DNA of 64,000 bases from Thermoproteota archaeon. GTDB taxonomy: Archaea; Thermoproteota; Thermoprotei_A; Sulfolobales; Ignisphaeraceae. The number at the start of each line of letters is the position of its first letter. Position 1 is the stretch's first letter. The DNA lies in assembly GCA_030550585.1 (NCBI GenBank), contig JAUQPB010000002.1, positions 20,001 to 84,000 on the forward strand. Direction: 5' to 3'. Shown piece by piece: positions 36,986 to 46,887 of the stretch. A program made the translations under genes and the position numbers. The notes under the pieces are model-generated. The model was not told where the DNA came from. It searched no databases and saw only the letters and a list, made by a program, of their open reading frames with translations.

Positions 36986-37795
36986 ATGATATCTCTCTTT
37001 TCAGCTATACTCTATGGTTTAGCTGCTCTTACCAACTATTTTACTGGTGAAGATCAGTACCTCTGGGAAAGTATCGTATATACGCTCTATTCTCTAGGTT
37101 TTCTAGGACTCTATGTGCTACTCTCAATTATTGCTGCATTAGAGCCTCGTCTAGAGGTCTACATGGTTGGTTTAGGTCTTGTAGCATCTATCTATGCTAT
37201 CTATCCAGCAATTGTCTTAATGGTTTTTGGCGGTATCGTGATATATGCTATAATGTTTTTCTATCTAATGGTATCTGTCACATATCACCCAAAGGTCTAT
37301 GGATACAGTAGGTTCTGGGGTATACCGAAGATTCTTCCAATCATAGTTGGTGCTCCAGTAGCTACTCGTGAGCTAGCTACAATAGTTTGGGAGATATATA
37401 ATCTACATAAGGTTCCTAACATGGAGCCACTAACAACACTAACTCTAGCGATATTGGTTCCAGTACTAATCATGTGTCTAGGAGATATACCTCCCTATAG
37501 AAGGATGGTGAAAATTCTACAGCTACTCGCTATAGCTATAGCAACTATAGCTTACCTATGGCTACTTCGCATAGAGATAGCAGGGTTCCGGATACCCCAT
37601 ATAGTGCTTCAGAAACTAGAAGAATACAGAGCTATAGATATGTTTGAGAAAGGGTTTAGAGCTATAGGGATGCTAGGTCTTTTAGCTTCAGTAGCAACAT
37701 TTGTAGAAGTATTGAAGCATAGCGCAGATGTAAAGAGCTATAAAAAGAAGAGACAAAGAGCTATAGAATCGGTAGAAGAAGTAGAGCTGGTGTAG
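36986..37795 (+). CDS. polytopic membrane protein of unknown function
   Basis: A 269-residue protein with about seven to eight hydrophobic segments and a basic, cytoplasmic C-terminal tail (KSYKKKRQRAIESVEE). No transporter motif was recognised. It ends 20 bases before the first CRISPR repeat. It could be island cargo or an array-associated gene; the latter is only positional. Confidence 0.7.
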   Translation: MISLFSAILYGLAALTNYFTGEDQYLWESIVYTLYSLGFLGLYVLLSIIAALEPRLEVYMVGLGLVASIYAIYPAIVLMVFGGIVIYAIMFFYLMVSVTYHPKVYGYSRFWGIPKILPIIVGAPVATRELATIVWEIYNLHKVPNMEPLTTLTLAILVPVLIMCLGDIPPYRRMVKILQLLAIAIATIAYLWLLRIEIAGFRIPHIVLQKLEEYRAIDMFEKGFRAIGMLGLLASVATFVEVLKHSADVKSYKKKRQRAIESVEEVELV

Positions 37796-37814
37796 CAAGA
37801 TAGAGCCACTAGAG

Positions 37815-40800
37815 CTTTCTACTCCCTTTCGGGAGTTTCTAGGTCTGTACCTAGCGCTCGGTCTCGCGTTTGGAGCATTCGACTTTCTACTCCCTTTTGG
37901 GAGTTTCTGTAAGTTCGAAATGTTTCCAGCATCAGACAAAGTGACTGTGACTTTCTACTCCCTTTTGGGAGTTTCATACTTGCTGTAGCTAAGTGCGTAG
38001 ATGTAGACAAGCTCATGACAACTTTCTACTCCCTTTTGGGAGTTTCTAGTTTACGCGTACTTAGATGCACCTGTGCAAATAAAAATCGAGACCTTTCTAC
38101 TCCCTTTTGGGAGTTTCATCTATTAAAAAACTAAAAGAGAGAATCAGACAAGAACATACCTTTCTACTCCCTTTTGGGAGTTTCCTAGCGTTAGGGTAGT
38201 CAAGGTGGTGGTGCCTCAAGTTGTTAAGCCCACTTTCTACTCCCTTTTGGGAGTTTCGCCAACGAGTTGCCAGAGGTAATCGAAGATATTTACGCCTACT
38301 GGAGGCTTTCTACTCCCTTTTGGGAGTTTCATGCATCTAATGCTGAACTCAATAGAAATAGTGCAAGAGATTTAACTATACTTTCTACTCCCTTTTGGGA
38401 GTTTCTCTGATATATGACACTCTAAGTGCAATAATTCAAGCATTTATACGCCTTTCTACTCCCTTTTGGGAGTTTCTGATGATATTGCTGTTGTTCTTGG
38501 TACATCGCTACTTGGATTGAAGCTTTCTACTCCCTTTTGGGAGTTTCCCGGACGGGGGCCCATGGCGAAGATATATATGTTTTGACCGAATCAGCATATC
38601 TATTCTTTCTACTCCCTTTTGGGAGTTTCACAATTAACAATCCCGATTTTAGTGTCTATATGCTTAGAAACAAAAACTTTCTACTCCCTTTTGGGAGTTT
38701 CATAGAGCTCTACATTGCTTCTCAATATCAGCAGAGTACTCTGTCCTTTCTACTCCCTTTTGGGAGTTTCCCAGACAAATATCATGTTATACTACGAGAT
38801 GTTGTTAATAAATTAACTTTCTACTCCCTTTTGGGAGTTTCGCTGAAATTGTGCATCCATTAGATACAGTTGAAACATTATTAACCTTTCTACTCCCTTT
38901 TGGGAGTTTCATTCAGTACAGAGGGTGGGGAGAAGGATGGAGTTGCGTGAATTCACTTTCTACTCCCTTTTGGGAGTTTCATTGTTCATACACCTCCCCC
39001 CACCCATAAACATCACCACACTATACTCCTTTCTACTCCCTTTTGGGAGTTTCCGAGTATCTTCTTGAATATGCTCAACAAGAAATCGAACGGTTCTTTC
39101 TACTCCCTTTTGGGAGTTTCCAATCCTTCACGAGCGTTCTTCAGTATATCCGTCTTTAATTCCCACTTTCTACTCCCTTTTGGGAGTTTCAAAACGGTAT
39201 GTTGTAGTACATAGCAACATCACCTACCACCCTATTCTTTCTACTCCCTTTTGGGAGTTTCGCTATTACATGCACATATACATCACAGACAATATCAGGT
39301 TATTCAGCTTTCTACTCCCTTTTGGGAGTTTCCAATAGAAAACTATTGATGATTGAATTATATTGCAGAGATACTGGTCTTTCTACTCCCTTTTGGGAGT
39401 TTCGCAGAGCGGGGTTTTTATATGTTTTTTGAATTGAATGTATATACACTTTCTACTCCCTTTTGGGAGTTTCAGTGCTGACTTTATAGCGATAACAAAA
39501 GACACTATATATGTGCAGCTTTCTACTCCCTTTTGGGAGTTTCTTATATGTAGAGACAGTATCGTTGCAGTCAATTCAGATTCAGTCTTTCTACTCCCTT
39601 TTGGGAGTTTCGAAGCCAAAGAAAACATAGAGGAAAACATACTGGTTATGAAGATAACTTTCTACTCCCTTTTGGGAGTTTCCCATCAATTGATGAATGG
39701 TATGAGTGGATGGTTGATGTATTATCAGCTTTCTACTCCCTTTTGGGAGTTTCAGCTCAACCCTATTGATGTTGAGAAATTCCTCTCTAGACTTAGACTT
39801 TCTACTCCCTTTTGGGAGTTTCGAGACATATCTAAAGCTGAAGAAAATATACATTGATCCGCCAAAGAACCTTTCTACTCCCTTTTGGGAGTTTCGAGTT
39901 TCAGAAATCGAAAGAGATCAATGTTGGTCGACCATCAAGTCCATTCGTCTTTCTACTCCCTTTTGGGAGTTTCAAAAGAACGTTGATAAAATCGATTTTT
40001 TGAGGGATTATCTCAAACATCTTTCTACTCCCTTTTGGGAGTTTCGTAACACAGACCATAAAGTCGAGACATCTAATCACCACTCTAACGGATATCTTTC
40101 TACTCCCTTTTGGGAGTTTCTATCTGTGGATGTGCTAAAGATCTACGGTGAGCTTGGTAGATACTCTTTCTACTCCCTTTTGGGAGTTTCAGATAGAATA
40201 GACTATATAACATTCTTATTAGCAGAGAAGATACAGAATCTCTTTCTACTCCCTTTTGGGAGTTTCCTAATGCTTTCTTTACCTCAACAAGAACCTCGAG
40301 TATGATATCTTTCTACTCCCTTTTGGGAGTTTCTTGATCCACCGGTCTATGTGTTGAGATACGAAAGATCCTGCTCCTTTCTACTCCCTTTTGGGAGTTT
40401 CTGTGTATTATGTTCATTATGATAGTAAGAGCGGTAAGTTGCTTTCTACTCCCTTTTGGGAGTTTCGTTGTATATGAGTTGTTCATAGTATATCCTTTTT
40501 CTGCATAGATCGCTTTCTACTCCCTTTTGGGAGTTTCTTATACAGATCCACTAGATTGATTTCTTTTGCTTTCTTTTCTCTCTTTCTACTCCCTTTTGGG
40601 AGTTTCCTATGTGTTTCAGAATCTTCTGATGCATAGAAATATAAATAGTACTCCTTTCTACTCCCTTTTGGGAGTTTCTTTGCTAGCTCTTATTCAACGA
40701 TAGAGAGATTAGCTAAGGATATAGTCTTTCTACTCCCTTTTGGGAGTTTCATCTGAAACTGAATTTGTAAATGTTGTTGAAAAATTAAAAAACGAAATCT

Positions 40801-41036
40801 TTCTACTCCCTTTTGGGAGTTTCGGAGAATAGTCCTCAAGCTTTGGGGTCTTGATAGTAAGCACGAGAAAACCTTTCTACTCCCTTTTGGGAGTTTCTAG
40901 AGAATGGAAGCTTGTTGCACTTAAAAATGAAAATGAGTTCGTTGACTTTCTACTCCCTTTTGGGAGTTTCATAGAGGGGAGAGGCTGGAGCCGGCAAGAA
41001 GAGTCAGGAGTCTTTCTACTCCCTTTTGGGAGTTTC
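37815..41036 (-). CRISPR. CRISPR array, 46 repeats and 45 spacers
   Basis: The 25-bp repeat on the plus strand begins CTTTCTACTCCC and ends GGGAGTTTC, with a CTCCC/GGGAG hairpin. Repeat units are 65-82 bases, so spacers are 40-57 nt. The only variant I noticed is the first repeat (37815; C in the loop). In minus-strand orientation the repeat ends GTAGAAAG, like crenarchaeal 5' handles, so transcription is expected leftward and the variant repeat is at the trailer end. The leader should lie right of 41036, but coding sequence of a truncated pyrE is there instead. No cas genes are in the window. Confidence 0.98.
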
Positions 41037-41037
41037 T

Positions 41038-41445
41038 GGTATAGCTACCTCAGGTCTAGTGTTAGCGTCATTCATAGCATGTAGGCTTAAGAAACCTCTA
41101 TCTTATGTTAGGATAGACAGAAAGATCCACGGTACACAGTCTATTGTTGAAGGTGTTGTAGAATCAAAAAACTGTTTAATAGTAGATGATGTAGCAACTA
41201 CTGGAGGATCTATAGAACATGCATATAACGCCATAAAGGAGGTTAGGGGTATGCCAACAGCAGCATTAGTGGTTGTAGATAGAGAACAAGGAGCAAGAAA
41301 GAAGATAGAGTCACTCGGTATGAAATTCTATAGCTATATTAATGTATCAAACATCTTCAAGTATCTTTATGAAAAAGGATTAATCGATACAAGAACCTAT
41401 GACGAAGTTATTAACTATATTAAGCGTTTTAGTCAAGATCTATAG
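41038..41445 (+). pseudogene. pyrE: 5'-truncated second pyrE fused to the CRISPR array
   Basis: Homology to PyrE begins at [11 protein letters not shown], immediately after the last repeat, and runs to the normal C terminus. The first ~63 residues, including the orotate-binding [14 protein letters not shown] region, are absent. The PRPP loop [13 protein letters not shown] is kept. The ORF track start (TTG 41026) lies within the repeat. The fragment is unlikely to be active. Confidence 0.93.
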
Positions 41446-41524
41446 ACAGTGCCCAAAGAGTTCATCATTGTAGACAGAAATGTTTTATAGTTTACAGATA
41501 GTAGCATTAGATTTGGGCATAAAG

Positions 41525-42454
41525 ATGATCACATCATTTAAAAATAGAGATGTGGTATCAATACTGGACTTCACTAGGGAAGAACTCGAGACATTGTTTG
41601 AGTATGCAGATAAATTCCGCAAAGTTGAGGGAAAACTGAATCTACTAAACGGAAAGGTGGTTTCTCTCGCTTTTTTTGAACCATCTACTCGTACAAGGCT
41701 CAGTTTTGAAGTAGCAGCAAAACGTCTAGGTGCAGATGTTGTATCAATCATAGGTGAGGAAGCCTCCAGTATAGCTAAAGGCGAAAACTTGGCAGACACA
41801 ATACGTATGCTTGATGCATATTCCAATATTATAATTCTAAGACATAGATATGAAGGAGCAGCAAAATATGCTGCAGAAATAGCCGAAAACCCTGTTATCA
41901 ATGCTGGCGATGGTATTCAACATCATCCAACACAAGCTATGATCGATCTATATACAGTAAAGACACTCTTCGGATCAATCGATGGATTAGTGTATGTTGT
42001 TTTAGGGGATCTTAGATATGGAAGAGCAGCAATGTCATTCATATATGGTCTTTCTCTATATAAGCCCAAGAAGTTGTATGTAGTTGCTCCTCAACTATTA
42101 CGTATACGTAACGAAGTTCTACAAATACTGAAAGAAAGAGGTCTACCTATCGAAGAGAAAAATGATGTGAGAGAAATAATCAGTGAAGCAGATGTTCTAT
42201 ATGTTACACGTATCCAGAGAGAAAGGTTTCCAGATCCTATGGAGTACGAAAAAGTTAGAGGTTCGTATATTGTTACACTAGATCTTCTAGAGAAAGGTAA
42301 GTCTACATTAAAAGTTCTACACCCTCTACCAAAAGTAGATGAAATAGACCATAAAGTTGATACATCAAGATATGCAGCCTACTATCTTCAAGCTAGATTA
42401 GGTGTACCAGTAAGAATGTCTTTATTATCCCTAGTTTCTGGTGTAGAGATATGA
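41525..42454 (+). CDS. pyrB: second aspartate carbamoyltransferase catalytic subunit
   Basis: A 309-residue protein with all active-site motifs intact: [33 protein letters not shown]. About two thirds identical to the 22.5-kb copy by eye. ATG 41525 was chosen by alignment with the first copy over the track start 41480. Confidence 0.95.
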   Translation: MITSFKNRDVVSILDFTREELETLFEYADKFRKVEGKLNLLNGKVVSLAFFEPSTRTRLSFEVAAKRLGADVVSIIGEEASSIAKGENLADTIRMLDAYSNIIILRHRYEGAAKYAAEIAENPVINAGDGIQHHPTQAMIDLYTVKTLFGSIDGLVYVVLGDLRYGRAAMSFIYGLSLYKPKKLYVVAPQLLRIRNEVLQILKERGLPIEEKNDVREIISEADVLYVTRIQRERFPDPMEYEKVRGSYIVTLDLLEKGKSTLKVLHPLPKVDEIDHKVDTSRYAAYYLQARLGVPVRMSLLSLVSGVEI

Positions 42455-42933
42455 GTTCAGAAAACATACACACGTTGGTGGTTCCAAAAATACTGAATGG
42501 AACTGTCATCGATCATATACCAGCAGGTAGAGCTCTAGACATACTAAAGGTATTGAATATAACTGGAGGAGAAGGCTGGAGAATAGCGGTACTATTGAAT
42601 GTTGAGAGCAAGAAGTTAGGTAGAAAAGATATAATAAAAATAGAGCGTAGAAAATTAACTTCAGCAGAAGTAAACGTCATAGCACTCATAGCTCCTACAG
42701 CAACTATAAACATTATCGAAAATTTTGTTGTAGTCGAGAAGTTTAAGGTAAATGTGCCAGAGGTTATAGAGGGTGTAATTAGATGTCCGAATCCTACATG
42801 TATATCGAATAAAGAACGAGAACCAGTAAAGTCTAGGTTTAGAACATTATCAAAGGATCAGCTTATATTTCGTTGCGAATATTGTTCAACCATTGTAACT
42901 AGAGATGATATACTAAAGCTTATCATAAGATGA
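42451..42933 (+). CDS. pyrI: second aspartate carbamoyltransferase regulatory subunit
   Basis: A 160-residue protein like the 23.4-kb copy, with [17 protein letters not shown] and zinc cysteines CPNPTC and CEYC. Overlaps pyrB2 by four bases exactly as in the first operon. Confidence 0.94.
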   Translation: MSSENIHTLVVPKILNGTVIDHIPAGRALDILKVLNITGGEGWRIAVLLNVESKKLGRKDIIKIERRKLTSAEVNVIALIAPTATINIIENFVVVEKFKVNVPEVIEGVIRCPNPTCISNKEREPVKSRFRTLSKDQLIFRCEYCSTIVTRDDILKLIIR

Positions 42934-43716
42934 ATGTTATGTCTATTAAACCTGCCAAAATATTAAGAATAGATAGAATAGCTGAAAATACGTATCTCTT
43001 AGCTGTAGAATTATTTACGCATATGGACAATATTTCTCCGTTCAATTTTTATGGTTTGGGTACCTCGCGTAGATGAAATACCCTTAAGTATAGCATTTTT
43101 GGATAACAACATTATATATTTTCTATTCAAAGTTAAAGGTCTAGGTACAGAAACACTCTCTAAAATGTGTAAAGGTGAGATAGTAGGTTTAAAGGGGCCT
43201 CTAGGTAGAGGTTTTATCGTTGAAGACTATACGAAAAGTGTACTAGTGATAGCTGGAGGTATAGGTATAGCTCCCATCCCTTTCTTCATATATAGGTCAA
43301 AATACAAGAAGCTCGATGTTGTATGGGGAGTTAAACGAAGAGAAGAACTTTTTGATTTAAATATATTTAATCAAGATATTGGAGATAGGTATAGATTATT
43401 TATGGCAACAGAAGACTGTAGCTATGGTTTTTGTGGAACAGCTTTAGAGAGGCTAAAGAATATTCCACTAGAAGATTATGACATCATATTAGCAGTAGGA
43501 CCACAACCTATGTTGAAAGGTGTATGCGAATACATAAGAAACACTAACCTAGAAGCATATGTAGCTCTTGAAACAATGGTTAAATGCGGTATAGGTCTAT
43601 GTGGTAGTTGCTTCATTAGATCATCAAACAAGCTTCTCTGTATAGATGGACCAGTATTTAGATGTGATGAGGTGATACAGCATCTTGGAAAGACTAATAA
43701 TAGCAAAAACATATGA
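42930..43716 (+). pseudogene. pyrK: second pyrK, frameshifted
   Basis: The gene starts at ATG 42930, overlapping pyrI2 (SIKPAKILRIDR...), but at the T5 run 43046-43050 the frame breaks: reading on gives a stop 9 codons later, while the continuation [11 protein letters not shown] is in the +1 frame. The 3' part keeps GGIGIAPIPF and the iron-sulfur cysteines KCGIGLCGSC. Removing one T, or adding two bases, restores the reading frame. It could be a true mutation, a programmed shift or a sequencing error. Confidence 0.88.
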
Positions 43717-44956
43717 AGATGGTTATTTGAAAGAGATAATGGTGTTAGTTAATAAAGGTATTGTTGAAAGAAGATTTAACTATATCGACAAGAATCTATG
43801 TAGAGATTATGAATGTATAGATCTTCGTGCTAAAGGCATACTTCTCCCAGGGTTCATAGATATCCACGTACATTTACGTGGACTTAAACTTAGTTATAAA
43901 GAAGATGAAGAAAGCGGTACGAAGGCTGCTTCTAGAGGTGGTTTTACAGCTGTTGTAGATATGCCTAACACTTTACCACGAATAGATAACAAACAAGCTC
44001 TTCAAGAAAAAATAGAAGCACTTAAGCTAAAGAGTAGAGTTGATTTTGGAATCTATGTATCTCCAGCAAAAGACTATAGGGAAATGTATGACATGTTGTA
44101 TGAAGAAGGTGTTGTAGGTGTAAAATTCTTTCCTCAAGATCTTCACCTATTCCCCAAGATCCTCAATATTACTAGTTCCAGAGATCTAAATAGAATAGTG
44201 ATTGTTCATGCAGAACATCCATATATGGTGAATGATTGTGAAGCTGGTTCTAGATGGATGTGTAGACCTATTGAAAGCGAGCTTTCAGCTCTAGATATTG
44301 TTCACATGCATGTTAAAGAAAATATGAAGATCCATATCACACATATAACAAATGTTCTAACACTATCTTTAGCAAAAAGATATAAATTCACTACAGATAC
44401 TTGTCCACACTATCTCTACTTAGATTCTTCTCACGAGAAGGAAATGGGCTGTATAGCTAAAGTAAATCCTCCTCTTAGAACTCCTTCAACAAGATACTCA
44501 TTATTGAAACTACTGAAAGCATTTGATGCAGTTTCCTCTGATCATGCGCCTCACAGTTTCGATGAAAAACTTCTTGATTTCTCGATGTGTCCATCAGGTA
44601 TAGCTTCTCTAGAATTGACTGCTTCCTTAATCCTAAACTTAGTAAATTTAGGTGCTATAGATCTAGATGACGCTGTAAAGCTCTTATCTCGAGGTCCCTC
44701 CAAAATACTTGGACTCAAGAGATGGGGATGTACGTATATTGGTTGTATAGCTAGTTATACTGTAGTGGATATGAATAAAGAATTTCGTGTTGATCCTGAA
44801 ACATTTTATTCGAAATCTAGATTTTCGCCCTACAAAAAGAATGTATTAAAGGGTGTAGCTACAGCAACTATAGTCAGAGGCGGTATTGTTTATATCGATG
44901 AAGGATATGAAGAGAAAATCGAACCTGAACCTTTAACAAAGTTTATGGTGAATTAA
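43685..44956 (+). CDS. pyrC: second dihydroorotase
   Basis: A 423-residue protein with DIHVHLRG, HITHIT and DHAPHS metal/catalytic motifs. TTG start at 43685, equivalent to the first copy. Overlaps the pyrK2 end. Confidence 0.94.
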   Translation: MERLIIAKTYEDGYLKEIMVLVNKGIVERRFNYIDKNLCRDYECIDLRAKGILLPGFIDIHVHLRGLKLSYKEDEESGTKAASRGGFTAVVDMPNTLPRIDNKQALQEKIEALKLKSRVDFGIYVSPAKDYREMYDMLYEEGVVGVKFFPQDLHLFPKILNITSSRDLNRIVIVHAEHPYMVNDCEAGSRWMCRPIESELSALDIVHMHVKENMKIHITHITNVLTLSLAKRYKFTTDTCPHYLYLDSSHEKEMGCIAKVNPPLRTPSTRYSLLKLLKAFDAVSSDHAPHSFDEKLLDFSMCPSGIASLELTASLILNLVNLGAIDLDDAVKLLSRGPSKILGLKRWGCTYIGCIASYTVVDMNKEFRVDPETFYSKSRFSPYKKNVLKGVATATIVRGGIVYIDEGYEEKIEPEPLTKFMVN

Positions 44957-44958
44957 TT

Positions 44959-45864
44959 GTGCTGGAAACAGTTGTAGCCACAATAAGTCTTAGACATCCT
45001 GTAATGAATGCTAGTGGTATACTTGGAACACATAGAGAACATATATCAAGACTTGTAAGTTATGGATTAGCTGCTGTAGTTACAAAGACCATAACCCCAG
45101 AACCTAGGGAAGGTTATAATCCACCAATAATAGTTGAGCTACCTACAGGTGGATTAATTAATGCTGTAGGTCTAGAGAATCCTGGCAAAAATGTTATTAA
45201 AGAGCTTGTAGAGGAAGCTAAAAAATATAGCATACCTATTATAGTTAGTATTGGCGGTAGAAATGAAGATGAATTCATTGAGGTTGCTGTAGAAGCAGAT
45301 ATGAATAAAGCTGATGCTGTAGAGCTTAACTTAAGTTGTCCTCATACCAAAGGATATGGTGTCGAGATAGGGGTAGATCCTAAAAATGTGTACTCAGTAG
45401 TTAAAGCAGTTGTTTCAACAATAAAGATACCTGTTGTAGCTAAACTAGGGTTAAGCGATAGAGTAGTTGAATCAGCAGAAAAAGCATTAGAGGCAGGAGC
45501 CAAAGGTTTAACGCTCATAAACACAATAAAGGCTATATATATAGATGTATATTCTTTAAAGCCTGTATTAACGAATATCTATGGAGGTCTTTCTGGTACC
45601 CCAATACATCCTATAGCTGTCAGAATTGTCTATGATGTGTATAAAGAAACTAAAGCCGATATAATAGGATGTGGAGGGGTAGTAAACTGGCAAACAGCAG
45701 CAGAAATGATTCTAGCTGGAGCAAAAGCTATTCAAGTAGGAACAGCATTAATGCGTGATCCAAAGAGAATTGTAGAAGATATAGTTAAAGGATTGAGTGA
45801 ATGGCTAGAAACAATAGGAATAAAAGAAATTTCACAAGCAGTTGGTCTCGCTCATAAGGTGTAA
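44959..45864 (+). CDS. pyrD: second dihydroorotate dehydrogenase catalytic subunit
   Basis: A 301-residue protein; NASGILGTHREH, LSCPHTKGYG, IIGCGGVVNW motifs are intact. GTG start two bases after the pyrC2 stop. Its electron partner PyrK2 is frameshifted, so function would depend on the first PyrK or an in-frame rescue. Confidence 0.94.
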   Translation: MLETVVATISLRHPVMNASGILGTHREHISRLVSYGLAAVVTKTITPEPREGYNPPIIVELPTGGLINAVGLENPGKNVIKELVEEAKKYSIPIIVSIGGRNEDEFIEVAVEADMNKADAVELNLSCPHTKGYGVEIGVDPKNVYSVVKAVVSTIKIPVVAKLGLSDRVVESAEKALEAGAKGLTLINTIKAIYIDVYSLKPVLTNIYGGLSGTPIHPIAVRIVYDVYKETKADIIGCGGVVNWQTAAEMILAGAKAIQVGTALMRDPKRIVEDIVKGLSEWLETIGIKEISQAVGLAHKV

Positions 45865-46702
45865 AGATGTGTCTATACTCGTTATATCAACATTAAACAC
45901 GAATTTAGCGATGGAGATAAATCGATACATTAAAGAGTTGAGTAATAAATATTCATATATAGTGACATATGTATGGGAATACTTGCCTCAACACTCTCTA
46001 GAGATACAATATTTCCATAAACCATTGGCTAAACTCGAGAAAGACTTTGAACAAATAGTAAAACTAAAGGAATTGATAGTATTTGTGAACACTATTTGCA
46101 TAGATTCTGTAAGACAACAATTAATGAATTACATAGACAGTAAAGTGGATAACGTTGTACTAATTGATTATTGTCTCAATCATGTTTCTTGTTATAAGAA
46201 TCTACTATCGCTACCTCCGTATATTACTATCGTAAAAACATTCATAGACCGTATAACCACAATTTTTTCAAATATCGACGAAATATTGATACGTATAAAG
46301 ATATGCAGAGAATGCTTGAAGACTCTTTCTATTCTACATAATATCGATACTATCAAGACTATAGATCTGTTCCAAGAACTAATAAGACAAGTTATTAAAA
46401 ATCATTACAGAATAGAAATTTCAATTAATACGATTACAGAATTTCTTTTAACTGCAAGAGGGATAGTGAAGGGGTACAGAGAAGAGAGAGCATATATGTA
46501 TAGAGTTGAGATATCTGAAGAACATACGAATAAAAGCTACATGCTACAACTTTTAGCAATCCTATTGTTAATAACCGATGGATATAATAAAGCTATGAGA
46601 AACATCTGCATCTCAGACATTGGTCTAGATGAAGGACTTTACTCAATCTTCTTTGCATATCTTGTTAAACATGGTGCAAACATCTCTGTGAATATACTCT
46701 AG
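45842..46702 (+). CDS. second copy of the pyr-operon terminal unknown gene
   Basis: A 286-residue protein (TTG 45842; GTG 45869 is possible) that overlaps pyrD2. Its C-terminal half aligns weakly but collinearly with the gene at 26894-27577 (YRVEIS, GIVKGYREE, DIGLDEGLY). The N-terminal part differs more. Conservation of place in both operons is the main clue to its role. Confidence 0.7.
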   Translation: MVSLIRCKDVSILVISTLNTNLAMEINRYIKELSNKYSYIVTYVWEYLPQHSLEIQYFHKPLAKLEKDFEQIVKLKELIVFVNTICIDSVRQQLMNYIDSKVDNVVLIDYCLNHVSCYKNLLSLPPYITIVKTFIDRITTIFSNIDEILIRIKICRECLKTLSILHNIDTIKTIDLFQELIRQVIKNHYRIEISINTITEFLLTARGIVKGYREERAYMYRVEISEEHTNKSYMLQLLAILLLITDGYNKAMRNICISDIGLDEGLYSIFFAYLVKHGANISVNIL

Positions 46703-46887
46703 ATAACGTTATATTAATGATGTAGCGACACAATACTTTTAATTGCTAAATACTAGCTAAAGATGTTTCACAATATATAGTGTTGTTTCAAAATCCTATA
46801 GAATTACTTCTATTGAGGCAATTTTAATTTATTTACCAGCTATAGACATATTTACCGATACAAGGATAAATAGTTTGGGATAACGAT

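Noticed and set aside
36986-37795. Membrane protein next to the array as a CRISPR-associated effector
   Set aside because: It lies at the inferred trailer end and has no nuclease or nucleotide-sensing motif; adjacency alone is insufficient.
41026-41040. TTG 41026 as a true start of a shortened PyrE
   Set aside because: The codon is inside a CRISPR repeat and the protein would lack the orotate-binding region; a fragment is the simpler reading, though expression was not excluded.
38537-41084. ORFs containing repeated FLLPFGSF or LSTPFWEF strings
   Set aside because: They are translations of CRISPR repeats read through in different frames, not proteins.
45842-46702. Idea that the terminal gene of the second pyr operon is a Cas or array-associated protein
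   Set aside because: It shares position and weak sequence similarity with the terminal gene of the first pyr operon, which has no CRISPR nearby.
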